Assembly: GCF_041022165.1 (NCBI RefSeq)
Contig: NZ_CP163302.1
Span: 124,001 to 188,000, forward strand
Direction of reading: 5' to 3'
DNA length: 64,000 bases
Source of the DNA: Sinomonas sp. P10A9
Lineage (GTDB): Bacteria; Actinomycetota; Actinomycetes; Actinomycetales; Micrococcaceae
In this document: positions 1 through 7,601 of the stretch, in pieces
Numbering within the stretch: position 1 is the stretch's first letter
Layout: every line of letters begins with the position of its first letter
The notes under the pieces: generated by a model
Told to the model about the DNA's origin: nothing
The model's database searches: none
What the model saw: the letters and a program-made list of their open reading frames with translations, nothing else
Made by a program: the position numbers and the translations under genes

Positions 1-2
1 AG

Positions 3-338
3 CGCCCTGGCCATGCCGCGCACCTCACGCTCGTGGTGCTCAACGTCGCGCTCGTCGGCGTGTGGCTCTATGCGGTGTTCGTGGGGCTTCCGCTCGGAGA
101 CGCCCACGACCACGGTGGCGCGGCTGGGTGGTCGATCGGAGCGGGAGAGCCGATCGACACAGGCGCAGTCGTGACCAAGGTGGCCGAGATAGCCGGTGCA
201 GTGTGGGCAGGCGTGCTGATCAGCCGTCCCGTCCGGCGGCCGCATGGCGCGGGACAGCAAGTGCAACGCGCCCGCCACAGGTTTGGCGGCGCGGCAGGGC
301 TTCGGATCGGAGCCGGATCACGGGGCGGGGCGGCCTAG
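3..338 (+). CDS. 3' end of an unidentified membrane protein gene (truncated by window edge)
   Basis: The frame is open from the window edge to a TAG at 336-338, so the start lies upstream. About the first 75 residues look like real protein: one hydrophobic segment (LVVLNVALVGVWLYAVFVG), then a His-containing loop (DAHDHGG) and a second weak hydrophobic stretch ending near SRPVRRP. The remaining ~35 residues are Arg/Gly-rich and read like translated non-coding DNA. I do not recognise the family. The gene converges on the truncated HAD gene on the other strand. Confidence 0.3.
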   Translation, partial: RPGHAAHLTLVVLNVALVGVWLYAVFVGLPLGDAHDHGGAAGWSIGAGEPIDTGAVVTKVAEIAGAVWAGVLISRPVRRPHGAGQQVQRARHRFGGAAGLRIGAGSRGGAA

Positions 339-353
339 CCGGTCCCGAGCTGC

Positions 354-881
354 CTACCGATGAGGCACGTCCCACACGGCGTCGCCGACGAACAAGGCCT
401 CCGAGGCTTCCAGGCCCGTGGCCTTGAGCGCCACCACGAGGATGTCCGGTGCGGGCTTGGGCTCCTCCGCGTCCGCGGAGCTCGTGGCGGCGTCCACGAA
501 CGCGTCGGCATCGATGACCGAGCGCAGCACGCTCAGGTCCTGTTCCCGTGCCGAAGAGGCCAGGACCACGCTGAGGCCCGCGTCCTCGTACCGCGCGAGG
601 AGGTCGCGCGCGCCGTCGAACGGCCGCAGGTGCGGCCAGAACGTCGAGAACACCGCGGCGTGGGTGTCGAGGATCTCACTGTCCTGGGCCGTGTCCCGCT
701 CCGCACCTAGCAGGTGCTCGACGATCTTCTGCCCACCCATTCCGACACGCCGGTGGATCTCGTTCATCCGCACGTCGTGCCCGAAGCGGCGGAACGCGTA
801 CCACCACGTGAGGGTATGGAAGTACGTGGAGTCGACGAGCGTCCCATCCACGTCGAAAAGGATTCCGCGCAATGGTGACAC
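354..881 (-). CDS. HAD-family hydrolase (phosphoglycolate-phosphatase-like), C-terminally truncated
   Basis: Predicted cytoplasmic phosphatase of the haloacid dehalogenase superfamily. Motif I is FDVDGTLVDS near the N-terminus (nucleophile and acid Asp), motif II is LASSA, motif III is the Lys in EEPKPAPD, and motif IV begins GDAVWD. The 175-aa protein stops six residues after the motif IV Gly (GDAVWDVPHR). Relatives usually continue 30-40 residues through the last beta-alpha units. Neither other frame downstream restores HAD-like sequence, so the 3' end seems lost by rearrangement rather than by a simple frameshift. The start is GTG at 881, preceded by GGAAGG. It diverges from the DUF72 gene. 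Motifs I-IV are present, but stability and activity of the truncated form are uncertain. Confidence 0.75.
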   Translation of the reverse strand: MSPLRGILFDVDGTLVDSTYFHTLTWWYAFRRFGHDVRMNEIHRRVGMGGQKIVEHLLGAERDTAQDSEILDTHAAVFSTFWPHLRPFDGARDLLARYEDAGLSVVLASSAREQDLSVLRSVIDADAFVDAATSSADAEEPKPAPDILVVALKATGLEASEALFVGDAVWDVPHR

Positions 882-948
882 GGGCTGCCTTCCGGTCTCG
901 GGTGCGCCCAGCCTAAGTCAGCCTCCCAGGTCCGGCTAGCCTGAGGGG

Positions 949-1674
949 ATGGGGTGGCACATTGGAACGTCGGGCTGGAGCTACGACCACTGGGCGGATG
1001 CCCTGTACCCGCCGGGAACGCGTCCGGGGGACCGCCTCGGGATCTACACGAGCCGCTTCTCCACGGTGGAGCTCAACGCGAGCTTCTACCGGTGGCCGCG
1101 CACGACGGCGTTCGCGAGCTGGCGTCGTCGGCTCCCCGAGGGCTTCCTCATGTCGGTCAAGGCCCCCCGCGGGCTCACCCACGCCAAGCGGCTCTACGCC
1201 CCGGAGGCCTGGTCGGAGCGCATTGCGGAGTCGTGGCACGAGCTCGGTCCGCGCCGCGGCGTGCTCCTCGTCCAGCTCTCGCCGAACCACGCCCGCGACG
1301 ACGCCCGCCTCGACTGGTTCCTCGGCGCCCTGCCGCAATGGATCCAGGTTGCCGTCGAGCTCCGCCACCCGACCTGGCACGACGCGGCGGTCTTCGACAT
1401 CCTCCGGCGCCACGGCGCGGCCTACTGCATCATGAGCGGCGCCAACCTCCCGTGCATCCTGGAGGCGACCGCCCAGACCGTCTACGTCCGCCTGCACGGG
1501 CCAGACCACGACAACCTGTACGGCGGCTCCTACTCGGACGCGGACCTCGGCTGGTGGGCCGAGCGCATCCGCGAATGGGATCGGTCCGGCCACGAGGTCT
1601 ACGCCTACTTCAACAATGACGGCGAAGGCAACGCCGTGCGCAACGCCCTCACGCTGCGTGGGATGTTGGGCTGA
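949..1674 (+). CDS. DUF72 (YecE-like) family protein
   Basis: A 241-aa protein of the DUF72/YecE family, a TIM-barrel fold of unknown biochemical role. Family signatures are [10 protein letters not shown] at the N-terminus, the [10 protein letters not shown] segment, the VKAPRGLTH strand, VELRHPTW in the middle, and YFNND near the end. Length is normal for the family. The ATG at 949 follows GAGGGG directly, and a TAGCCT box lies six bases upstream (937-942), so the mRNA may be leaderless. It stands alone between a divergent HAD gene and the fasciclin gene. No catalytic function is inferred. Confidence 0.85.
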   Translation: MGWHIGTSGWSYDHWADALYPPGTRPGDRLGIYTSRFSTVELNASFYRWPRTTAFASWRRRLPEGFLMSVKAPRGLTHAKRLYAPEAWSERIAESWHELGPRRGVLLVQLSPNHARDDARLDWFLGALPQWIQVAVELRHPTWHDAAVFDILRRHGAAYCIMSGANLPCILEATAQTVYVRLHGPDHDNLYGGSYSDADLGWWAERIREWDRSGHEVYAYFNNDGEGNAVRNALTLRGMLG

Positions 1675-1724
1675 GGTTTCGACTCCGCTCAACCATCGGG
1701 TTTGGACTGCGCCCGACAACCATC

Positions 1725-1751
1725 CAATCCGTCCCCGCGACTGCTCCGAAG
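1725..1751 (+). promoter_or_regulatory. putative SigK-type ECF promoter of the fasciclin gene
   Basis: CAATCC (1725-1730), a 15-base spacer, then CCGAAG (1746-1751), followed by A. The same two boxes at the same spacing precede the DUF4383 gene (4064-4090). An overlapping CCATCC at 1720-1725 gives a 20-base spacer instead. From memory, mycobacterial SigK promoters have CCATCC/CCGAAT boxes. The neighbouring sigK supports assignment. Confidence 0.5.
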
Positions 1752-1789
1752 AACCGGTGCAAGCCACCCGTGAAACAAGGAGTGAAGCC

Positions 1790-2458
1790 ATGAAGATCAT
1801 CCAGCGCACGTCGGCCGTCGTGGGCCTCGCGGCCCTGAGCGCCCTCGGCCTCGCCGCGTGTGGCGGGTCGACGTCGGCGGCGAGCGGCCCGTCGTCGTCC
1901 GCGCCCTCCAGCAGCTCGGCGAAGGCCGCGAGCCCGTCGGCGATGTCCACGAAGGACCCGGCAGCGAACCTCGTCGGCGCTGGCTGCGCCGACTACGCCA
2001 AGGCCGTCCCGACCGGACCCGGCTCGGTTCAGGGGATGAGCACGGATCCCGTGGCGGTCGCGGCGTCCAACAACCCGCTCCTCAAGACGCTCGTCTCGGC
2101 GGTCTCCGGCAAGCTCAACCCGAAGGTCAACCTCGTGGACACGCTCAACTCGAGCCAGTTCACGGTGTTTGCCCCGGTGGACAGCGCCTTCGCGAAGATC
2201 GATCCGGCGACCATCGAGTCCCTCAAGACCGATGACAAGACGCTGTCCACGATTCTCACGTACCACGTGGTTCCGGGCCAGATCGAGCCTGCCTCGATTG
2301 CCGGGACGCACAAGACGGTCGAGGGCCAGGACGTCACCGTCACCGGCTCCGGCAACAGCCTCAAGGTCAACGGCGCCAACGTGATCTGCGGCGGTGTCCA
2401 GACGGCGAACGCGACCGTCTACCTCGTGGACACGGTGCTGATGCCCCCGGCCAAGTAG
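1790..2458 (+). CDS. fasciclin (FAS1)-domain lipoprotein, MPT83-like
   Basis: A 222-aa secreted lipoprotein. Residues 1-24 form a lipoprotein signal with lipobox LAAC, so Cys is the predicted lipidated residue. A Ser/Ala-rich linker runs to about residue 60. One FAS1 domain fills residues ~80-222 (conserved stretches [35 protein letters not shown]). FAS1 proteins are cell-surface adhesion or interaction modules. In mycobacteria the homologues MPT70/MPT83 are the main SigK targets, and here the gene lies directly before sigK-rskA. Start ATG 1790 has AAGGAG at 1777-1782. A longer open frame upstream has no signal peptide context and is discarded. Confidence 0.88.
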   Translation: MKIIQRTSAVVGLAALSALGLAACGGSTSAASGPSSSAPSSSSAKAASPSAMSTKDPAANLVGAGCADYAKAVPTGPGSVQGMSTDPVAVAASNNPLLKTLVSAVSGKLNPKVNLVDTLNSSQFTVFAPVDSAFAKIDPATIESLKTDDKTLSTILTYHVVPGQIEPASIAGTHKTVEGQDVTVTGSGNSLKVNGANVICGGVQTANATVYLVDTVLMPPAK

Positions 2459-2483
2459 GGCGGGCGCGCAGCGCACTAGAGCG

Positions 2484-2526
2484 CACGACGGCGGGCCGGG
2501 CGCTGGGGCCCCGGCCCGCCGTCGTG
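2484..2526. terminator. palindromic terminator, ACGACGGCGGG family (copy 1)
   Basis: A 17-bp perfect stem (2484-2500 with 2510-2526) and a 9-base loop just after the fasciclin stop. It has no U-tract, as is common for actinobacterial terminators. It shares its core with eight other complete copies in the window. Confidence 0.75.
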
Positions 2527-2564
2527 TATCCCCCAGGTCAAACAGGTCACAGTGGCGGAGGACA

Positions 2565-3170
2565 GTGAGCAGCCGTGAGACAGTGGTCTACATGCCCGAC
2601 TACGACGGCGGGGCGACCCCTGCCCCGGACCTCGACGAGCTCATGGACCGCATTGCGAGCGGTGACCAGGAGGCGTTCGGGCATCTCTACGACGTGCTCG
2701 CGCCGCTGGTTCATGGCCTCGTCCTGCGGGTGCTCCGGGATCCGGCCCAGTCCGAGGAGGTCACCCAGGAGGTGTTCCTCGAGGTGTGGCAGCAGGCCAA
2801 GAGGTTCGACGCGGACCGGGGCCGCGCACGGGCTTGGATCACCGTCATGGCGCACCGCCGGGCGGTGGACAGAGTCCGCGCAGCCCAGGCCTCTACGGAC
2901 CGCGACCTCCGCGAGGGGATCAAGGACTACCAGGAGAGCTACAACGACGTTGAGCACCGCGTCGAGGTTGCCCTCGAGAGCGAGCGGGTCAACAAGGCCC
3001 TCGAGTCCCTCACCGAGGTTCAGAAGCAGGCCATCCGCCTTGCCTACTACGGCGGCTACACCTACGGGGAAGTCGCCACCGCCCTGGGGCTTCCCCTGGG
3101 CACTGTGAAGACCAGAATCCGCGACGGGATGATCCGCCTCAGAGACGTGTTGGGAGTGAGCCATGGATGA
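2565..3170 (+). CDS. sigK: ECF RNA polymerase sigma factor, SigK-like
   Basis: A 201-aa ECF sigma factor. Region 2 spans ~35-105 (EEVTQEVFLEVWQQAKRFD, then RARAWITVMAHRRAVDRVR). Region 4 spans ~150-195 (LTEVQKQAIRLAYYGGYTYGEVA, GLPLGTVKTRIRDGM). The YGGYTY and LGLPLGTVKTRIRDG features match the SigK group. It overlaps rskA by 8 bases, indicating translational coupling to its inhibitor. Start GTG 2565 has GGAGGA two bases upstream; an ATG at 2592 is the alternative. Expected to be held at the membrane by RskA and released on proteolysis, then to transcribe the fasciclin and DUF4383 genes. Confidence 0.88.
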   Translation: MSSRETVVYMPDYDGGATPAPDLDELMDRIASGDQEAFGHLYDVLAPLVHGLVLRVLRDPAQSEEVTQEVFLEVWQQAKRFDADRGRARAWITVMAHRRAVDRVRAAQASTDRDLREGIKDYQESYNDVEHRVEVALESERVNKALESLTEVQKQAIRLAYYGGYTYGEVATALGLPLGTVKTRIRDGMIRLRDVLGVSHG

Positions 3171-4047
3171 TCAGCTGCACCTGCTGACCGGTGCCTACGC
3201 CCTCAACGCGCTCGACGACGAGGAGCGGCGCCGCTTCGAGCGCACCCTCACGTTCGGCGACCCCGTTGCCGAGGAGGCCCGCGAGCTGGCCGAGACGGCT
3301 GCGCTCCTCGCTGCTGACGCGTCTCCGGTAGCCCCGCCTCCGGACCTTAAGGCCCGGCTCATGGCCCAGATCGCCGTGACCCCCCAGCTCGAGATCGCCG
3401 ATGCGGGGTCACGTCCCAGCGATGCGCGGTCACGTCCCGGGGATGCGGGGTCACGTCCCGGGGATGCGGGGTCACCTCTCAAGGAAAACGAGCCCCAACC
3501 CGAAGCGACGGTTGCAGACCTCGGCGCGCGCCGCCGTCGTGCGCTAGGCGGCGGTGCCGTGTTCACGGCCCCCGCCAGGTGGCTCGCGGCGGCCGCTGCG
3601 GTGCTTCTGGTTGCCGCGGGCGCGGCCGGCGTGTGGGGCCTCCGGGCCCAGCAGCAGCGCGACGACGCTGTGCGGCAGCTCGCAGCCGCCGCAGATGCGC
3701 CAGGCAGCGTCATGAACCGGATCCTCAGCGCGCCCGATGCGACGATCCAGGAGGCCAGCGTTCCAGGAGGCGGAACGGTGGTGATCGCGCATTCGCACCG
3801 GGAATCGGTGGCCGGGGTGGTGACCATCGGCATGCCGGTTCCGGCGGCTGGTCACGTCTACGAGCTGTGGCTCGGCGACGCGTCCGGGACCATGAAGCCC
3901 GCGGGCCTCGTGGCCGGAGAGGGCACCACCTGGAACGAGCTTGCGGGTGGGATCGGCTCCGCGACGGTCCTCGGCGTGACAGTCGAGCCGGCGGGGGGAT
4001 CGGCGCGGCCGACTACCACGCCGATCCTCGTCCAACAGTTCTCCTGA
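3163..4047 (+). CDS. rskA: anti-sigma-K factor RskA
   Basis: A 294-aa single-pass membrane anti-sigma factor. The N-terminal cytoplasmic anti-sigma region (LLTGAYALNALDDEERRRFE, ~7-70) lacks the zinc-binding HxxxCxxC motif, as usual for RskA. A transmembrane segment lies at ~140-160 (LAAAAAVLLVAAGAAGVW), followed by the extracytoplasmic RskA domain (GTVVIAHSHRESVAGVVTIG, YELWLGDASG). Residues ~80-107, between the sigma-binding region and the membrane, are four 7-residue repeats (DAGSRPS, DARSRPG, DAGSRPG, DAGSPLK) encoded by a 21-bp tandem repeat that recurs elsewhere in the window. Start ATG 3163 overlaps the sigK 3' end. Confidence 0.88.
   Translation: MDDQLHLLTGAYALNALDDEERRRFERTLTFGDPVAEEARELAETAALLAADASPVAPPPDLKARLMAQIAVTPQLEIADAGSRPSDARSRPGDAGSRPGDAGSPLKENEPQPEATVADLGARRRRALGGGAVFTAPARWLAAAAAVLLVAAGAAGVWGLRAQQQRDDAVRQLAAAADAPGSVMNRILSAPDATIQEASVPGGGTVVIAHSHRESVAGVVTIGMPVPAAGHVYELWLGDASGTMKPAGLVAGEGTTWNELAGGIGSATVLGVTVEPAGGSARPTTTPILVQQFS
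3400..3483 (+). repeat. 21-bp tandem repeat, 4 units, inside rskA
   Basis: Units begin at 3400, 3421, 3442 and 3463 with core GATGCGGGGTCACGTCCC. The period is a multiple of three, so it adds a heptapeptide repeat to the RskA linker without breaking the frame. The reverse complement of the same unit forms the 56971-57054 array, and a single copy lies at 56629-56651. Confidence 0.9.
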
Positions 4048-4063
4048 GGAATCCGGGCTGGCC

Positions 4064-4090
4064 CAATCCGCCGGTACGGCGGCTCCGAAG
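4064..4090 (+). promoter_or_regulatory. putative SigK-type ECF promoter of the DUF4383 gene
   Basis: CAATCC (4064-4069), 15 bases, then CCGAAG (4085-4090) and A. The two boxes, the following bases (G after the first, A after the second) and the CT before the second box all match the fasciclin promoter at 1725-1751. Confidence 0.5.
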
Positions 4091-4153
4091 AGTAGGTGCG
4101 GGCATACCGCACCGGCTCCCCGGAAGGGCGCCGGATCACCGTTAGGAGAAGCT

Positions 4154-4615
4154 ATGTCCACCTCAGTCCTTTCGCACCGCCGCACCGCCGTCCAGCTCGC
4201 CGCGAGCGCGGTGGGTGTCGTGTTCCTGCTCGTCGGCGTCCTCGGATTCATTCCCGGGATCACTACGGGCTCCGGCATCGGATTCGCCGGGCACGCCTCG
4301 GACGCGTACCTCTTGGGTCTCTTCCAGGTTTCAGTGCTGCACAACGTGGTCCATTTGCTGTTCGGCATCGCCGGTCTCGCACTCGGCGCCTCGGCCGGCG
4401 GGGCGAAGCAGTTCCTCGTCTGGGGCGGCGCGATCTACCTGGTCCTGTTCGTCTACGGACTCGTGTTCGGTGGTGCCTCCGCGGGCAACTTCGTCCCGCT
4501 CAACGCCGCCGACAACGTCCTCCACGTACTCCTCGGCGTCGGCATGCTGGGCCTTGGGCTCATCCTCGGGCGCACGACGGCGACCTCCCGCGCCGCGCGT
4601 CCGGCCCACCACTGA
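4154..4615 (+). CDS. DUF4383 four-helix membrane protein
   Basis: A 153-aa integral membrane protein with four predicted transmembrane helices (about 14-36, 55-80, 85-105, 118-140). It carries the HNVVHLLFG and NAADNVLHVLLG segments typical of DUF4383. Function is unknown. ATG 4154 follows TTAGGAG. It comes 106 bases after rskA with its own SigK-like promoter, so it is probably a member of the SigK regulon and acts in the cell envelope. A 10-bp stem terminator follows. Confidence 0.82.
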   Translation: MSTSVLSHRRTAVQLAASAVGVVFLLVGVLGFIPGITTGSGIGFAGHASDAYLLGLFQVSVLHNVVHLLFGIAGLALGASAGGAKQFLVWGGAIYLVLFVYGLVFGGASAGNFVPLNAADNVLHVLLGVGMLGLGLILGRTTATSRAARPAHH

Positions 4616-4632
4616 CGCGGCTCAACGCCCAA

Positions 4633-4657
4633 CGGTGGGGAGTGCTCCTCCCCACCG
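4633..4657. terminator. hairpin terminator after the DUF4383 gene
   Basis: CGGTGGGGAG (4633-4642) pairs perfectly with CTCCCCACCG (4648-4657) across a 5-base loop. Its arm contains the GGGGAG core that also recurs in the repeats downstream. Confidence 0.6.
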
Positions 4658-4668
4658 AGGGTCAGCAG

Positions 4669-4957
4669 CTGGGGGCCATCTTCCGAGGACCATCTCGTGA
4701 GGGCGGCCCCCAGATGGCCTCCAGAGGACGGTTCAGAGCACTCCTCCCCATCATTTGCTGCACTCCTCCCCAGCTTTCCCGCCTTCCTCCAGCCGCGGGG
4801 CGTACGACGCCGCGTGGTTGCGGGAGTTCCCACGATCGCCGATGGCGGGCGGGACTCGAAAGCTGGGGAGGAGCGCGCAAGTCCAGGGGAGGAGCGCTCA
4901 AGTGCTGGGGAGGAGCGCGCAAGTCCTGGGGAGGAGCGCGCAAGTCCTGGGGAGGCG
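4669..4957. repeat. repeat-rich intergenic region: inverted repeats plus a 21-bp tandem array
   Basis: No credible gene lies between 4616 and 5125. CTGGGGGCCATCT (4669-4681) is inverted at 4712-4724 with one mismatch. GCACTCCTCCCCAGCTTT (4760-4777) is inverted at 4859-4876 with one mismatch. From 4863 to 4946 there are four 21-bp units with core TGGGGAGGAGCGCGCAAGTC, plus a partial fifth unit to 4957. Open frames through the array have no start signal and no family resemblance. Confidence 0.85.
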
Positions 4958-5060
4958 AAATGCGGCAGGGAAGGACCGACCCCAGGACACGACTCAAGCT
5001 CGGCGGCCACGGCATGACCCCGCGCGGCACACGAGAGAGGTGCCGGCATGGGGGCGGTGC

Positions 5061-5132
5061 CGGTGCCGGTCTGGAGGGCGGTGCCCGTCTGGAGGAGGGG
5101 TGGCGGCCTGGAGAGCGGTGCCAGCCTAGAGG
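5061..5132. repeat. imperfect 18-bp tandem repeat overlapping the trpF stop codon
   Basis: Four diverged units starting at 5061, 5079, 5097 and 5115, consensus roughly CGGTGCCNGYCTGGAGGA. The last unit contains the trpF stop codon (5126-5128 on the minus strand), so the array abuts or has grown into the gene end. Confidence 0.6.
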
Positions 5133-5755
5133 ACGGTTCGGGCCGCCGCGATGAAGGCCTTGATGAGCCCCAGATCCTTGACGCCGCGCGAGGACTCGAC
5201 GCCGCTCGAGACATCCACGCCCGTGGGCTCCAGCGCCTGGACCGCAGAGGCCACATTCTCGGGCGAGAGGCCCCCGGCCAGGGCCCAGAAGCCCTCGGGC
5301 GCAGTCCCGAGCTCGTCGTCGGAGAACCGGGCACCGGACCCGGGCACCGCGGCATCGATCAGGAGCCGGTCCGGTGACGACCATCCCTCGGCGGTCCGAC
5401 GCGTGTAGTCGCCCGCTGAGAGGGCCCTGATCACGCGGAACCCGGCCGCGCGGAGCGCCTCCGCCACCGCATCGGGCTCGTCGCCGTGGAGCTGCACCGT
5501 GTCGACGCCGGCCTCGCGCGCGAGCCGCGCAACGTCGTCGAGCGTCTGATTCTGCACCACCGCAACGGTCTCAATGGACCGCTCCGCCCGGCGCGCCGCG
5601 TCCCGGGCGGCCCGGACCAGCGAAGCCGCCTGAGCGGCGTCGACCGTCCGGGGGCTCCCCGGCGCCAGCACGAATCCCACCGCGTCGGCTCCGGCCTCGA
5701 CGGCCGTCTCAACGGCCTCGGGGGTGGACAGCCCGCAGATCTTCACCCAGAGCAT
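5126..5755 (-). CDS. trpF: phosphoribosylanthranilate isomerase
   Basis: A 209-aa TIM-barrel enzyme converting N-(5'-phosphoribosyl)anthranilate to CdRP in tryptophan synthesis. Signatures are WVKICGLSTPE at the start (catalytic Cys in KICGL), VQLHGDE, and the C-terminal ALAGGLSPENV and GVDVSSGVESS phosphate-binding loops. Length is normal. ATG 5755 overlaps the TGA of the upstream alanyl-tRNA editing gene by one base (TGATG), indicating translational coupling. A longer frame extends upstream but overlaps that gene and lacks family sequence. It is separate from any other trp biosynthetic gene here except the glutaminase at 10.2 kb. Confidence 0.92.
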   Translation of the reverse strand: MLWVKICGLSTPEAVETAVEAGADAVGFVLAPGSPRTVDAAQAASLVRAARDAARRAERSIETVAVVQNQTLDDVARLAREAGVDTVQLHGDEPDAVAEALRAAGFRVIRALSAGDYTRRTAEGWSSPDRLLIDAAVPGSGARFSDDELGTAPEGFWALAGGLSPENVASAVQALEPTGVDVSSGVESSRGVKDLGLIKAFIAAARTVL

Positions 5756-6471
5756 CAGGCGGCGCCCTGCCCAGAAGCGGATCCGAAGGCGTGTTCCGCC
5801 TCGTACCGCACCTTGATGGCACCGCGCTTGACCTTGACCTCGAGGATCTTCACGCCAACAAGGTCCGCAAGCGTGCGAACGTGGGTTCCGCCGCACGGTT
5901 CCGCGTTGACGCCCTGGATCGTCACGGTGCGGTGGCCGTCGGTGTCCACGGAGGCGGAGACGTCACCGCCGCGCGCGAGCACCCCGTCCATCTGCGTCTG
6001 GAACTCGGCGCGCACGGCGTCGCGCAGCTCGGGCGTCGCGAGCTCGTCTTCGTGGCCGGCGGGGTCGAAGTCGAGGCGTGCCTGACCGGGGAAGTGAGAG
6101 TGACCCGAGTCCTGCCAGCCGCGTGCCTGGCCGAGATGGCCGAGGATGTGCCCCGCCGTGTGCAGCGCGGCGTGGCGACGGCGCAGCTCAGCGTCGATCC
6201 GGCACACGACGGCGGCACCCACCTCGGGCGCGGAAGGCATCCCCGAGATCGTCACGAGGCCGTCCTCGTTGCGCCCAAGGGTGACCGGGGTGCCGTCGAG
6301 CGTGCCTTCGTCAGAGGGCTGGCCACCGCCCTTGGGGTAGAAGATGTTCGGCGAGACCGCGGCCCACGCGCCATCCTCGCCCGCGCCGGAGGCGATCACG
6401 GTCGCCTCGGTCTCGGTGAGGTACGTGTCGTCGAAGTAGGCGTTGGTCTGCTGCGCGGTGGCCGTGGTCAT
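5755..6471 (-). CDS. alanyl-tRNA editing (AlaX-like) protein
   Basis: A 238-aa trans-editing factor expected to hydrolyse mischarged Ser- or Gly-tRNA(Ala). It has the AlaRS-type N-terminal GGGQPSDEGTL segment, the zinc-binding HTAGH (about residues 103-107), and the second zinc half-site CGGTH (about 189-193), i.e. the threonyl/alanyl-tRNA synthetase second additional domain. It has no synthetase core. ATG 6471 follows a TAGACT box by six bases (6483-6478), consistent with a leaderless transcript. Forms a two-gene operon with trpF and is divergent from the dehydrogenase at 6563. Confidence 0.88.
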   Translation of the reverse strand: MTTATAQQTNAYFDDTYLTETEATVIASGAGEDGAWAAVSPNIFYPKGGGQPSDEGTLDGTPVTLGRNEDGLVTISGMPSAPEVGAAVVCRIDAELRRRHAALHTAGHILGHLGQARGWQDSGHSHFPGQARLDFDPAGHEDELATPELRDAVRAEFQTQMDGVLARGGDVSASVDTDGHRTVTIQGVNAEPCGGTHVRTLADLVGVKILEVKVKRGAIKVRYEAEHAFGSASGQGAA

Positions 6472-6562
6472 CCATCAAGTCTAGGACGGTGACCGGGGGC
6501 CGCCCTCGGCTCGCGGCCGCGGGTCTGGTTCACCCGCCCCGCGTCCGGGTACTGTCGAATCC

Positions 6563-7573
6563 ATGGCGCAGCCGAGCGACTCCGCGGATCTGACCGCCAC
6601 GTCATACTGGACCGTCGGGCCGGGCCGCGGGGAACTCCGCCGCGAGTCGCTCCCGCCTCTGGGCGATGGCGAGGCTCTCGTGCGCACGCTCTACTCGTGC
6701 CTCAGTACTGGAACCGAGAACCTCGTGCACGCGTGCCGGGTCCCCGAGCGAGTTGCGGACATCATGCAGGCGCCCCATCAGGAGGGCCGTTTCCCGGCCC
6801 CGGTGAAGTACGGGTACCTCTCCGTCGGGACCGTCGAGGCTGGACCGGCCGAGCTTGTGGGCCGCACCGTCTTCTGCCTCTATCCACACCAGGACCTGTA
6901 CGTCGTGCCGGCCGCGCACGTCGCTCTCGTGCCCGACGCCGTCCCGCCCCGCCGGGCCCTCCTCGCCGGTGCCGTGGAAACGGCGGTCAACGCGCTGTGG
7001 GAGGCCGGCCCGCGCATCGGCGACCGGATCGCGGTGGTGGGCCTCGGGCTCATCGGCGCCTCCGTCGCCGCCCTCCTGCGCCGCTTTCCCCTGGGCCGGC
7101 TCGAGGCCGTGGACAGCGATCCCGGCAGGGCCGCCGTCGTGGCTGCGCTCGGCATCGACGTCGCGCTTCCCGAGGACGCGTCCGAGGACTGCGACATCGT
7201 GGTGCACGCCTCGGGGAACGCCGCGGGCCTCGCCAGATCCCTCGAGATGGTGGGAGACGACGGCGACGTGGTCGAGCTGTCCTGGTACGGCGACGGCAGC
7301 GTCGAGGTGCCGCTCGGCGCCGACTTCCACGCGAGGCGCCTGTCGCTCCGCGCGAGCCAAGTGGGCGCCGTCGCCCTCCCGCGGAGGCACCGCCGCACCA
7401 CCCAGGAGCGACTCGCCCTCGCCCTGAAGCTCCTGGGAGACGAGGCCTTCGACGCCTTCCTCGGCGAGGAGACCGACTTCGCCGATCTGCCCGCGACGAT
7501 GGACAGGCTCTTGGATCCTGGCCACGGCAGTGCGGGCCTGTGCCACGTGATCCGCTACCCGGGCGCACCGTAA
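6563..7573 (+). CDS. zinc-type MDR dehydrogenase-like protein of a pterin/glycosyltransferase cassette
   Basis: A 336-aa medium-chain dehydrogenase/reductase-like protein. The N-terminal half is a GroES-like fold (LYSCLSTGTENLVHACRVPE, VKYGYLSVGTVE). The Rossmann dinucleotide loop is VVGLGLIGASVA at about 155-166. The usual CGxD and GHE catalytic-zinc signatures are not visible (STGTE and KYGYLSVG stand in those places), so zinc may be absent or bound differently. First gene of a same-strand run with the PTPS-like gene (29 bases later) and the GT4 gene (1 base after that). ATG 6563 follows TACTGT by seven bases (leaderless type). Substrate unknown. Confidence 0.75.
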   Translation: MAQPSDSADLTATSYWTVGPGRGELRRESLPPLGDGEALVRTLYSCLSTGTENLVHACRVPERVADIMQAPHQEGRFPAPVKYGYLSVGTVEAGPAELVGRTVFCLYPHQDLYVVPAAHVALVPDAVPPRRALLAGAVETAVNALWEAGPRIGDRIAVVGLGLIGASVAALLRRFPLGRLEAVDSDPGRAAVVAALGIDVALPEDASEDCDIVVHASGNAAGLARSLEMVGDDGDVVELSWYGDGSVEVPLGADFHARRLSLRASQVGAVALPRRHRRTTQERLALALKLLGDEAFDAFLGEETDFADLPATMDRLLDPGHGSAGLCHVIRYPGAP

Positions 7574-7601
7574 CCGCGGCGCGCCCCAGACAAGGAGGAG
7601 C

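Noticed and set aside
4096..5154. 352-codon plus-strand frame through the repeat island
   Set aside because: It begins inside the DUF4383 leader in a different frame, crosses tandem arrays and has no start signal or domain.
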